Assembly (NCBI RefSeq): GCF_025252405.1
Contig: NZ_CP104307.1
Span: 1,922,001 to 1,986,000, forward strand
Direction: 5' to 3'
DNA length: 64,000 nt
From: Flavobacterium sp. TR2
GTDB taxonomy: Bacteria > Bacteroidota > Bacteroidia > Flavobacteriales > Flavobacteriaceae
Below, in pieces: positions 36,321 to 44,757 of the stretch (position 1 is its first letter; each line of letters opens with the position of its first letter). The notes under the pieces are model-generated. The model had not been told where the DNA came from and ran no database searches. It saw only the letters and a list, made by a program, of their open reading frames with translations. The translations under genes and the position numbers were made by a program.

Positions 36321-36716
36321 ATGATGAAAAGAGAAAATTCAAACAGAACACGAATCGTGGGACTGCGATTCACTCCTTTGGAGTTTGCCGAACTGGAAAA
36401 AAGATTCAGAGCAAGCACATGCCGAAAATTAAGCGACCACATCAGAAGCCACTTATTCAACAAACCGATTGTAGCCACTTACAGAAATCAGTCGTTAGAC
36501 GATCTGATGGAAGAGACAGCTGTACTTACTTCCGAATTAAGGGCAATAGGCAATAATATCAATCAGATTGCCAGAAAGATAAACACGCTCAAAACAGTTC
36601 CTGAATTTAAAGGACATCTTTATCTGTTCGAGATCCAGAGAAAAAGGCTTTTTGATAAAATGGAAGAGGTCTCAGACCACACCCAAAAAATAGCAGAAAA
36701 ATGGTTGCAGTCATAA
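36321..36716 (+). CDS. MobC-like relaxosome accessory protein
   Basis: 131 residues. The N-terminal part resembles ribbon-helix-helix DNA binding (RTRIVGLRFTPLEFAELEKRF), followed by CRKLSDHIRSHLF and the helical MobC pattern LTSELRAIGNNINQIARKINTL. MobC-type proteins bind oriT and help the relaxase open the strands. Overlaps the relaxase by 16 bp, as usual for mobilization pairs. Confidence 0.88.
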   Translation: MMKRENSNRTRIVGLRFTPLEFAELEKRFRASTCRKLSDHIRSHLFNKPIVATYRNQSLDDLMEETAVLTSELRAIGNNINQIARKINTLKTVPEFKGHLYLFEIQRKRLFDKMEEVSDHTQKIAEKWLQS

Positions 36717-37945
36717 AAACAAGCTCGTCCATAAGAGGCATTCTGAATTACAACGAAAATAAAGTTGAGATTGGAAAAGCGGAATGTATAAGTGCTGTAA
36801 ATTATCCACTGGAGCTGGGAAAACTGACTTTCACTTCAAAATTAAACCGCTTTCTAAAACTGGCAGAACTCAATACCAATGCGAAGAGGAATTCGGTGCA
36901 TATTTCGCTCAACTTTGATCCCTCGGAGAATCATTCGAAAGAAAAACTGGCTGAAATTGCGGATGTATATATGGAAAAACTGGGATTCGGCAGACAGCCT
37001 TATCTGGTGTATCAGCATTATGATGCAGGACACCCTCACTGCCATATCGTGACAAACAACATTCAGAGGGACGGAAAAAGAATCGATCTGCATTTACTGG
37101 GAGTCAGAAAATCAGAACCAGCCCGAAAAGAAATTGAAGAAATGTTCGGACTTGTAAAAGCCGAAGGAAGAAAACAGAAAGAACAATTTTCGTTAAATCC
37201 AATAGATGTCGGCAGAGTCCAATACGGAAAGACAGAGTCCAGAAAGGCAATCAACTCAGTTTTAAATCAGGTGTTGCTTGACTATAAATATTCAAGCCTG
37301 CCTGAACTCAACGCGGTTTTAAACCTCTATAATGTCCATGCTGACAGAGGAAGCGAGGGATCGAGAGTTTTTAAAAACAACGGACTGCTTTACAAGATAC
37401 TTGACCAGAATTCAAAACCGATAGGCGTGCCGATAAAAGCCAGCGAATTCTACAGCAGACCTACCTTAAAATTTCTGGAGGAAAAATTCAGGGTAAACGA
37501 AACAAAGAAACAATACGGCAAAAGCCATGTTAAAAATGCTGTGAGAAAGGCTTTTTTTGATGAAAGAATAACTACTGTCAAGAGATTATCCGAAAGGCTC
37601 GAAAATGAAGCGATTCATACTGTTTTAAGAAAAAGCAATGAGGGAAAGCTTTATGGAATTACTTTTATCGACTTTAAAACACAGACAGTTGTCAATGGAA
37701 GCAGTCTGGGAAAAGAATTCAGCGCAAAAGGAATTCAGGAAAGCTGTGCCATGAACATTCTTGCACTTGAAAGGAAATATCAAAAGTCCATTTCAACTGC
37801 TCCAGAAAACTTTCAAAATTTGGAATTAAAAGAGTATGTGAAAGAAAATCTGGCAGATATACTTCTACGTGGAGAAAAAATAAATGACTACGTTTCGAAA
37901 CAATTTAAACAAAAAAAGAAAAGAAGACTTTACAATGGGATATAA
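36701..37945 (+). CDS. Relaxase (MobP/VirD2-type mobilization nuclease)
   Basis: 414 residues. The relaxase domain fills the N-terminal half: candidate catalytic Tyr in ILNYNENKVE, motif LNFDPSENHSKEKL, and metal-binding His111, His113 and His115 in GHPHCHIVTN. It should nick one strand at oriT and carry it into the recipient with a helper's transfer apparatus. The C terminus is basic (KQFKQKKKRRLYNGI). A decayed second copy of this 3' end lies 5.8 kb downstream. Confidence 0.93.
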   Translation: MVAVIKTSSSIRGILNYNENKVEIGKAECISAVNYPLELGKLTFTSKLNRFLKLAELNTNAKRNSVHISLNFDPSENHSKEKLAEIADVYMEKLGFGRQPYLVYQHYDAGHPHCHIVTNNIQRDGKRIDLHLLGVRKSEPARKEIEEMFGLVKAEGRKQKEQFSLNPIDVGRVQYGKTESRKAINSVLNQVLLDYKYSSLPELNAVLNLYNVHADRGSEGSRVFKNNGLLYKILDQNSKPIGVPIKASEFYSRPTLKFLEEKFRVNETKKQYGKSHVKNAVRKAFFDERITTVKRLSERLENEAIHTVLRKSNEGKLYGITFIDFKTQTVVNGSSLGKEFSAKGIQESCAMNILALERKYQKSISTAPENFQNLELKEYVKENLADILLRGEKINDYVSKQFKQKKKRRLYNGI

Positions 37946-37951
37946 AATAGT

Positions 37952-37970
37952 AAGGTGCATTATGCACCTT
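37952..37970 (+). terminator. Small palindrome after the relaxase
   Basis: AAGGTGCAT and ATGCACCTT around one T, then TTTT. Short loop and weak T-run; possibly a terminator. Confidence 0.45.
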
Positions 37971-38142
37971 TTAGGTTAGCGCCAATTGTTGTAATTATAT
38001 CCCACTTTCGAGTCTATTTGTGTTGTATACATAAATCTAACTATTTTAATTTGCTTTTTTGTTTTCTTTTGAAAATTGAGCCTTTGAGAAAGAAGCATAT
38101 TTTAATAAATTCTTATATTTAAAGTATTAAAAAAAGTCATTA

Positions 38143-40005
38143 ATGGAAAAGGAAATTGATAATTTATTATTTTATTATTTTAAAAACCCAGATGATTTAT
38201 CAGGTATTGTAAAGAATACAGATATAGATTATTTTAAAAGTGAAAAATTATTAATTGATGAGCATGAAAAACTTGTTTTAAATTTTGAATCTGAACTTTT
38301 AAATAAAGAACTTATTAACATGTTAGAGATTTCTCTTGGCATTAAACTAAGTAAAAATATATCCAATACGATAAAATATATTGATGAATTTGCAAATTTC
38401 CTTATTAAAAAATATTCTGCAGAAAATAATAGAATTCCAGTTTTAAGATTGACCAAAAATTTAAAAATATACTTTTTATTATATAATTTTAATAGTTTAG
38501 AAGTCTTTAATTTTCTACTTAATCTACTAAATAGTAAGGATAATCGTCCAAGACATCTTAACTCTTTTGAGGAAATTTATTTCCATTTTTTGTTTCATTC
38601 AAAATATGATATAAAAACAATTTATAGCTCTTGTACAGAAACTTACAAGAAAAGCAAGTATCAGTCAAGGCATATTTTTTCATACGTCAAAAAACTTGTT
38701 ACCTTAAAGATTTTATTATCTAAACAATTATATGAATATGGTTTGGAAAATAATATCCAGCAATATCCAGGATTTGCTCCAACTTTAATTTCTGAAATGT
38801 ATAATTTATCAGATTCGCAGGCTATTGAATATTCCAAAAAGTTATTAGAGATTGATAGAGCCGAAGCTTTTAAAACTTTTTCTCATTTTAACATAACTTG
38901 TAAAGAAGAAGTAGAGAATATTTTTAATCTAACAAAAGATTTAGATTGTAGAACCGTAAATGAAATTGATCAACAAACTTTTTTATTTTGCAAATTGATT
39001 GAAAACATTAATATCTCACATGAAATCAGAAATGAGTGTTTCAACAAAATTGTTATACACTTAAAATCAGAAAACTTAGAAATCGCGAATGCTACGTTTC
39101 ACAATATTACTTACTGTCTTGAAAATTACGAAACCCAGAGATATCAATTATTATTCATTTATTTAAACAATACTAAAAATTTTAAAATTATAAACGATTT
39201 TTTCTACACTTTTAAAACGCCAAATTATCTTTTCGATTTCATAATGAAAGATTTTGACGCAAAAGGTTTCAGAAATTCTGCTGATATTTTTGACGATACA
39301 ATTTCTCATTTTTGGAATGAAAGTAAAAAAGAAGTTGAATTAATAATTCTAAACATGTTCAGTCAAAGAAGGTACTCTCTCTTGGCTTTAAAAATAATAT
39401 TAAGCAGTAATAGTGATTTTCCTTATCCAATTAATTTCTTAGATATTAAAACTGAAGAAGCTCAAAAAAATGCGATAGATGCTTTTAGTATTTTCCCGTA
39501 CTCAATTGATAAATTAATACCTCTTATTTTAAAACTAAAAGAATCAAAATTTATCAATGTACGCACACATCTATCAAAAGAATTAGAAAATCTAGTATTT
39601 GAAACATACCACGAGTCACTTTATGAACTAGTAATTCCCCATCTTAATGGAATAAAAGATAGAAAGCTTATAAAATCATTAAAAAATGCAATAACAGATT
39701 ATAAAAACCTAAAAGAACAAAAATCAAAAATTAAAGATCTCAGTCCATGGGAGAATGAGAAGGATTTACTTGATTTATATTACCGCCTAGAACATGAGAA
39801 TAACGCAAAAATCTCGAAGAACTTCCCAGCTAAAGAATCGTTTTTATCTATGACGAAAGGTACAATTATTGTGCGAGGTAAAGCATGGAAATTAGAAGAC
39901 CAAGATGAGGCTTTGCCATTACAAGCATTTAAATCTAGTTTATTAATCAACAGCAGAGCATATAAAAATCCAAACAATTATGAGAACGAACTTGAAAATT
40001 TTTAA
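38143..40005 (+). CDS. Large helical protein, first gene of putative two-gene nuclease system
   Basis: 620 residues, nearly all alpha-helical, very AT-rich with many Asn/Lys/Ile; no signal peptide or membrane helix. Repeated helix pairs in the middle (for example IENINISHEIRNECFNKIVIHL, ANATFHNITYCLENYETQRYQL) look like HEAT/ARM-type solenoid repeats. The last 60 residues change character (GTIIVRGKAWKLEDQDEALPLQAF, then SRAYKNPNNYENELENF) and may be a separate conserved tail. I do not recognise the family. The stop is 4 bp before the next start, so it almost certainly works with the nuclease-like protein. Confidence 0.75.
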   Translation: MEKEIDNLLFYYFKNPDDLSGIVKNTDIDYFKSEKLLIDEHEKLVLNFESELLNKELINMLEISLGIKLSKNISNTIKYIDEFANFLIKKYSAENNRIPVLRLTKNLKIYFLLYNFNSLEVFNFLLNLLNSKDNRPRHLNSFEEIYFHFLFHSKYDIKTIYSSCTETYKKSKYQSRHIFSYVKKLVTLKILLSKQLYEYGLENNIQQYPGFAPTLISEMYNLSDSQAIEYSKKLLEIDRAEAFKTFSHFNITCKEEVENIFNLTKDLDCRTVNEIDQQTFLFCKLIENINISHEIRNECFNKIVIHLKSENLEIANATFHNITYCLENYETQRYQLLFIYLNNTKNFKIINDFFYTFKTPNYLFDFIMKDFDAKGFRNSADIFDDTISHFWNESKKEVELIILNMFSQRRYSLLALKIILSSNSDFPYPINFLDIKTEEAQKNAIDAFSIFPYSIDKLIPLILKLKESKFINVRTHLSKELENLVFETYHESLYELVIPHLNGIKDRKLIKSLKNAITDYKNLKEQKSKIKDLSPWENEKDLLDLYYRLEHENNAKISKNFPAKESFLSMTKGTIIVRGKAWKLEDQDEALPLQAFKSSLLINSRAYKNPNNYENELENF

Positions 40006-40009
40006 GTAA

Positions 40010-41755
40010 ATGGATATAAAAAACATTATTGTAAAAGAGTATCTAGAATCGTTAACAGAAAAAAATGAGTTAAATAGGATATTTCCAATTCTTTTAGAAG
40101 TAATGGGATTCACAATACTATCTAAACCAACCGAGTATATAGGATTGCAAGAATATGGCAAAGACATTGTTGCTGTTGGTGTAGATTTAGATAATGTAAA
40201 AAAAAGATTCTACTTTGAGTTAAAAGGAGGTAACGAAAGGGACATTACAAATGAAAACTTTTATGGTAAAGATGGCATTGCAGACTCTCTTACACAGGCT
40301 TCTTATAATAAGTTTGTATCAGCATTCCCAGAATTTGACACATTACCCTTAAAAATTATAATAGTTCATAACGGGATAATAAAAGGGGCAGTACAGTCAA
40401 CATTTGAAAGCATGATTAAGGGTTTGGAAGAAAATCTCAAAAACACAACATTTGACAGATGGGATATTTCTCGTTTAACGATTATGTTTTCAGAGAAACT
40501 ATTTGGAGCCTACCTGCTTACAGACCCAATAACAACAAAATTATTTAATAGGATTCTCGTTAATCTAAATGCATCAGATGGAATCTCAAAAGATTATACT
40601 CAACTAATAAAAATATTGTTAGAGAAAAATGAATGGAAGAAAAATAAAAAACTTGCCAGAAAATGGGTACTACTTTTTGAAAGCTTAAAATTGATTGGTT
40701 TCATTATTTATACAGAGTGTAAAGAATATAATAATCTTGAAATTGCAAAAAGATACCTTACACATTTAACATTGGCATTTTGGCATTGGATATTAAAAAA
40801 TAAACTTGAAAGAGACAAAAAAGTTATCGTTTATTTTGAGCAAGTATTACAATTTTATTACCAAGTTTTAACTGAATATTTTTCAAGAACAATAGATATT
40901 GCCTGTTTAAAAGACGGACTATATTCTGAAGATGGCGGAAGATATGAGCAGATTGGATACACAAATCGAACGTTCGAATATTTAGAGTACTTTTGTTTAA
41001 GAACTAATATTGATAGATTCTTCAATGGTAAAAACAATGACGAACTTTTTAATAACTTACTGGTTAAGATTATAAATAATAATAATGTTTGCACAAGACC
41101 ACTCCTAGACATTAACTCCATCACAATAAGTAATATCTTGAATTTATTTATCGAGCTTAATCAAGCTCAAAATGCAAAGAATTATTTATTTCTGGTTGTT
41201 CGCCAAATCATTTACTCAAAAGAAAATTTTGACTTTTTACCAGACTGTAATAACAGCATAGAAAACGTAATTAAATTTCTTGTAACAGGTACAAAGCCTG
41301 TGTACTATTCCGACAGTACATCACTATTAATAACAATGATTCTGGAATATATTGTAATTTTTGACATGGAACAATCTTACAATGAGTTGAGAGATTTTAT
41401 AAAAAAGCATGAAATTGACTTAGGCATTTTTATACCATTTCACGGAGTAGGCTCAAAAAACACAAAGCTTATTTCTGATAAAAATAACGATCTAGAAGAA
41501 CAGCTCTTCTCCAAATCATTTACCGATGGATACCAGTCCGAAATTCGTATAACAGAAAGAAGTCCTTCAAAAAATCTAAGCTTTGCTGAGTTTAAGGAAA
41601 AAACTTTAAGGAAGGATAAAGAGTTTACTTATCAATATAGAGCTGCAGAAGCTGGTTTTCCATTTTTAACGGAATTGGCACACACTTACTTTCTAACTCC
41701 TTACTTTCCAGATAAATGGAGGAAGTATTTTAATAGGTTTATTCCTGAAAACTAA
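40010..41755 (+). CDS. PD-(D/E)XK nuclease-like protein, second gene of the pair
   Basis: 581 residues. The N-terminal 100 carry a restriction-endonuclease-like active site: Glu30 (LLEVMGF), Asp52 (EYGKDIVAVG), Glu70-x-Lys72 (FYFELKGG) and Gln96 (LTQASYN), the order expected for Mrr/resolvase-like PD-(D/E)XK folds. The remaining 450 residues are helical and unrecognised, ending AHTYFLTPYFPDKWRKYFNRF. Four bases after the helical partner. Inferred role: DNA cleavage triggered by the partner, as in phage-defence systems; this is not shown. Confidence 0.75.
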   Translation: MDIKNIIVKEYLESLTEKNELNRIFPILLEVMGFTILSKPTEYIGLQEYGKDIVAVGVDLDNVKKRFYFELKGGNERDITNENFYGKDGIADSLTQASYNKFVSAFPEFDTLPLKIIIVHNGIIKGAVQSTFESMIKGLEENLKNTTFDRWDISRLTIMFSEKLFGAYLLTDPITTKLFNRILVNLNASDGISKDYTQLIKILLEKNEWKKNKKLARKWVLLFESLKLIGFIIYTECKEYNNLEIAKRYLTHLTLAFWHWILKNKLERDKKVIVYFEQVLQFYYQVLTEYFSRTIDIACLKDGLYSEDGGRYEQIGYTNRTFEYLEYFCLRTNIDRFFNGKNNDELFNNLLVKIINNNNVCTRPLLDINSITISNILNLFIELNQAQNAKNYLFLVVRQIIYSKENFDFLPDCNNSIENVIKFLVTGTKPVYYSDSTSLLITMILEYIVIFDMEQSYNELRDFIKKHEIDLGIFIPFHGVGSKNTKLISDKNNDLEEQLFSKSFTDGYQSEIRITERSPSKNLSFAEFKEKTLRKDKEFTYQYRAAEAGFPFLTELAHTYFLTPYFPDKWRKYFNRFIPEN

Positions 41756-41797
41756 TACCATTTTATTACTTTATAATCTAAAAATATCATACAAAAC

Positions 41798-41824
41798 AAA
41801 AAGAGGTTTTCGAACCTCTTTTTT
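41798..41824. terminator. Bidirectional terminator
   Basis: AAAAAGAGGTT, loop TTCG, AACCTCTTTTT: perfect 11-bp stem with a tetraloop between convergent genes. Confidence 0.9.
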
Positions 41825-41851
41825 AAATTTCTGCAATTGAATTTTAAACAA

Positions 41852-42760
41852 TTATTCTGTTGTGAATTCTTCAAATCGACTTATATATTTTAATCGAAAA
41901 TATTTATTCCAGTATTCATCATTTAGATTCAGTTCATTTTTTCCCTTTTCAATAAGATAATATTTATCATTACTTTTTACACCGTAAATTCGATATGATT
42001 GCAAAAATTTATTCCCCTTAGTTTTACGAAACACCGAAAATCTAGTTACAGAAGAATTCTTTGCGCCAATGGTAATTGCTACATTAATATCTTTATTTGA
42101 ATACTCATAAATTCCCTTTAGTTCAAATAATGAATTAGGATAGAGCATTACATGAGGATCATAACCAACTTGCGAACTGTTAAAACAATCTCTGCTAGTA
42201 AAAATAGTGTCCTTTTTAGTTGTAATAGCGCAATTTATAAATTTATTGTAATCACGATGTATAAAAGCACCATCAATATAAGGGTATTTACTTTTGTTCT
42301 CAGCCATAATGACTGAGTTTTTTCCGTCAATTTTATACATTTCAAACGCTAAATCTTTATAATCAGCTCCCTTTACGTTTTTAGATAGCTTATAGATATT
42401 TTCAGATAATTCATGTCTTAATTTATCATTTTCACTTCTAAGAAGAGCATTCGACTCTTGAAGCTTCTTTGTATTGTTATTACTCGCTTTAATTATAGAT
42501 AATTCCGTTTTTATAAATTTATTATCCAATTTCGTCTCAGAATCAGCTTGTAACTTATTAGTGACCGCAAAATCTAATAATGTTATTGTTATAGAAATTA
42601 TTACTAAAATTATAATTAGCCACCCAATAGGTTTTAGTCCTTTTGAATTTTCTTTTTTGAAATCAGATATGGCATAAAATACTGCAATAAAAGCAGTAAT
42701 TAAAATACTTACTGACTTTATTAAATTAACAAGTCCATGTTTTATTATAAAATCAATCAT
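41852..42760 (-). CDS. Two-helix membrane protein with coiled coil
   Basis: 302 residues. Two transmembrane helices at about 11-30 (LIKSVSILITAFIAVFYAI) and 45-64 (IGWLIIILVIISITITLLDF) with a short loop, then a coiled coil (about 85-125: KKLQESNALLRSENDKLRHEL) and a C-terminal beta-rich domain. No known family. A membrane anchor plus sensor-like domain beside nuclease and HEPN genes is compatible with a membrane-acting effector, but the sequence does not prove it. Confidence 0.7.
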   Translation of the reverse strand: MIDFIIKHGLVNLIKSVSILITAFIAVFYAISDFKKENSKGLKPIGWLIIILVIISITITLLDFAVTNKLQADSETKLDNKFIKTELSIIKASNNNTKKLQESNALLRSENDKLRHELSENIYKLSKNVKGADYKDLAFEMYKIDGKNSVIMAENKSKYPYIDGAFIHRDYNKFINCAITTKKDTIFTSRDCFNSSQVGYDPHVMLYPNSLFELKGIYEYSNKDINVAITIGAKNSSVTRFSVFRKTKGNKFLQSYRIYGVKSNDKYYLIEKGKNELNLNDEYWNKYFRLKYISRFEEFTTE

Positions 42761-42889
42761 TTCTTTTTAGACTTAGGAGTGATTTGAAAATACTTAGCTA
42801 TAATTTTGTTTTAAATATATTAATTTATTTAAGGAAAGTTTAATCTTCCATGATAAACTCATATATGAATTGCTTAACAGCTCAACAAA

Positions 42890-42973
42890 ATGAAAAAAGC
42901 TTTAGATTTAATTTTGAACATCTCGTCTAGTCAAGATTGTGGCGCTAGCATAAGCGGAGGATCGGAATTTTAA
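42890..42973 (+). CDS. Possible 27-residue small ORF
   Basis: ATG to TAA without interruption: MKKALDLILNISSSQDCGAS followed by ISGGSEF. The Cys/Gly/Ser-rich end is unlike the surrounding AT-rich DNA. It may be a relic of a longer gene or chance. It ends 4 bases before the stop of the convergent HEPN gene. Confidence 0.25.
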   Translation: MKKALDLILNISSSQDCGASISGGSEF

Positions 42974-42976
42974 ATA

Positions 42977-43480
42977 CTATTTTCGGATTCTTGTTCCTTG
43001 TTCTTGTAATTTTAATAATGCTAAGGTTTCTGCCATATCTTTCCCTTTAGAGGAACAAAAGTCTATCAAATCATATTCTATTACACGTTGAATACTTTCT
43101 GCTTTATCTGAAATATATTTAATTTTATCTAACAATTCCTCTTTTATTTTTCCAGTATTTAAATCTTCTTCGTTTTCACTGATAACTTTGTGAATCAACC
43201 AATTCCTTTGCATTAAAAAAGCATTTAATTCATCTTGCAATGAGAAATTATAGAGTTCCTCTTTAATTGCAATTTTAATAGCCTTTCCTAAAGTATAACT
43301 CTGGTTTTGTTTTAAAAATTCATCCGCACGCTCTTTTGTTTCTGTGGGATTCATTTTAAGAGTAATTGAATAACTAAGTGCTTGTTCGACCATTTGGGTT
43401 TTCAATACAGCTTCTCCAACAAAACAATACAAATTAATTTCATTGTTGTTGGCCTGTATTTTTGTAACATTTTTTTTCAT
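42977..43480 (-). CDS. Stand-alone HEPN-type protein
   Basis: 167 residues, helical. Near the centre, QRNWLIHKV contains Arg92-x4-His97, the R-x4-6-H motif of HEPN ribonucleases. The preceding GEAVLKTQMVEQALSYSI and TLGKAIKIAIKEEL helices fit the fold. Many HEPN proteins are RNase toxins or abortive-infection effectors. It lies alone between a possible relic ORF and the relaxase remnant, and no antitoxin is evident beside it. Confidence 0.7.
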   Translation of the reverse strand: MKKNVTKIQANNNEINLYCFVGEAVLKTQMVEQALSYSITLKMNPTETKERADEFLKQNQSYTLGKAIKIAIKEELYNFSLQDELNAFLMQRNWLIHKVISENEEDLNTGKIKEELLDKIKYISDKAESIQRVIEYDLIDFCSSKGKDMAETLALLKLQEQGTRIRK

Positions 43481-43654
43481 AACTGAAGCTTTTTTTTGAT
43501 TAAAATCAGTAATTATCTATTTTGCTATTTATTTTATCAAAAATACTTCTTTAGTGCGCGGTGATTTTGCGTAGTGAAAAATATAATTTCTCATGAATAT
43601 TCTTAATCAATCGCGCGGATTTGTAATCCTTGCTTTCACTCAAAAGGATGCATT

Positions 43655-43790
43655 AAAGAAAATCTAGCAGAAATTCTGTTTCGTGGCGAAAGATAAATAA
43701 TAATGTACCGAAAGAATTTAACAAACGGAAAAAGAGAAGAATATTTAAAAATCTTTACAAATGGCTATATCATTTTATACATTTTAGGTT
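43655..43790 (+). pseudogene. Decayed second copy of the relaxase 3' end
   Basis: AAAGAAAATCTAGCAG and the next 120 bases align with the relaxase end at 37840-37980. The reading gives KENLAEILFRGE, then after a one-base deletion KINNNVPKEFNKRKKRRIF, against KENLADILLRGEKINDYVSKQFKQKKKRR split by a few changes in the live gene. The similarity continues past the stop to TTTTAGGTTT. The rest of 43481-43848 holds only a GGATT-TGT-AATCC palindrome near 43618. Confidence 0.75.
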
Positions 43791-43848
43791 TAATTATAGA
43801 AAATATCAAATCCGAGTAGAAATAGGCCATAGGAAGGGTAAGTATTTT

Positions 43849-44706
43849 TTAACCCTTAAAAATCATACCCGTTAGCTCTACACCATAGTTTCTTTTAATC
43901 GTATCTATAAACTCTCTATCATTTACGTTGGAAACAACGATTATTTTTCGACTGACTCTTGGACAAAATAGCGCACCAAAATTTCCATAATGAAAATGAA
44001 TACCAATAGCTGATTTATAAGGATCCTTTGAAATTAGATAATTTTGTGAATACGCACCTGTAGAAGCGTCACCAAATGGTATTGGTAAAATCACATTGCC
44101 TGATTGATTTTGACTTGTTCTTATAGTTACCGGTCTTCCACTATAAGTAGATAATTGAAGCAGATATTGCAGACCATATTCCGTCCTATGGAACGTAATT
44201 CTAAAACCTCCGATACCTGGAATTCCTTTCTCTATAACTTTATCAAATGCTTTGGTTTGACTTTCTAATATTTTATTAGGCTCTAAACTTTTTAAGTTTG
44301 GTACAAACTCTCGTTGAAATTCGTTGAAGCCTTCAATATCGCCAATCCAAAAAGACTGATTAGTTACATCTATTTTACCATTCTGCACCTTATATAGCAG
44401 TGGCTGATTTTCTAATGATGTAACTAAAAAATCCGTAGTATAATTACTTTCAATATTAAAACTCAAAAGAACTTTTTTGACATTCGTGATGTCGAAAATA
44501 TTTTCTTTAAACAGTTTCTCTATGGCACTCTGCGCAACTTCCACATCTCCAGCAAATGACACAGCAATACTGGGATTTAGTATAATGCTTTTTAGCACAC
44601 CACTAAAAATACTATTTCTGTTGGATACAACATTCGGGTCGGAAATCGTGGAGTCACTTTCTACTCTGACACCTCCGTGACATATTTTTGCAATTATTAG
44701 TGTCAT
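43849..44706 (-). CDS. Proteasome-like Ntn-hydrolase
   Basis: 285 residues. After Met removal the chain starts with Thr: TLIIAKICHGGVRVESDSTIS. Counting Thr as 1, it has Thr1, Asp17 and a Lys at 38 in GVLKSIILNPSIAVSFAGD, which lines up with Lys33 of proteasome beta subunits (NKVIEINPYLLGTMSG pattern). This is the catalytic trio of that fold. The C-terminal half (FGDASTGAYSQNYL and after) is unrecognised. It probably shares an operon with the YbjQ-zinc-ribbon gene 51 bp upstream. No ATPase partner such as HslU is near. Confidence 0.7.
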   Translation of the reverse strand: MTLIIAKICHGGVRVESDSTISDPNVVSNRNSIFSGVLKSIILNPSIAVSFAGDVEVAQSAIEKLFKENIFDITNVKKVLLSFNIESNYTTDFLVTSLENQPLLYKVQNGKIDVTNQSFWIGDIEGFNEFQREFVPNLKSLEPNKILESQTKAFDKVIEKGIPGIGGFRITFHRTEYGLQYLLQLSTYSGRPVTIRTSQNQSGNVILPIPFGDASTGAYSQNYLISKDPYKSAIGIHFHYGNFGALFCPRVSRKIIVVSNVNDREFIDTIKRNYGVELTGMIFKG

Positions 44707-44757
44707 AATAAAATTGAAAATCTATTACATATATGGAATATCTTAATCTCTAATAAT

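Noticed and set aside
36218..36556. 112-residue open frame starting in the oriT hairpin
   Set aside because: Overlaps the mobC-like gene in another frame and covers the hairpins; no protein-like pattern.
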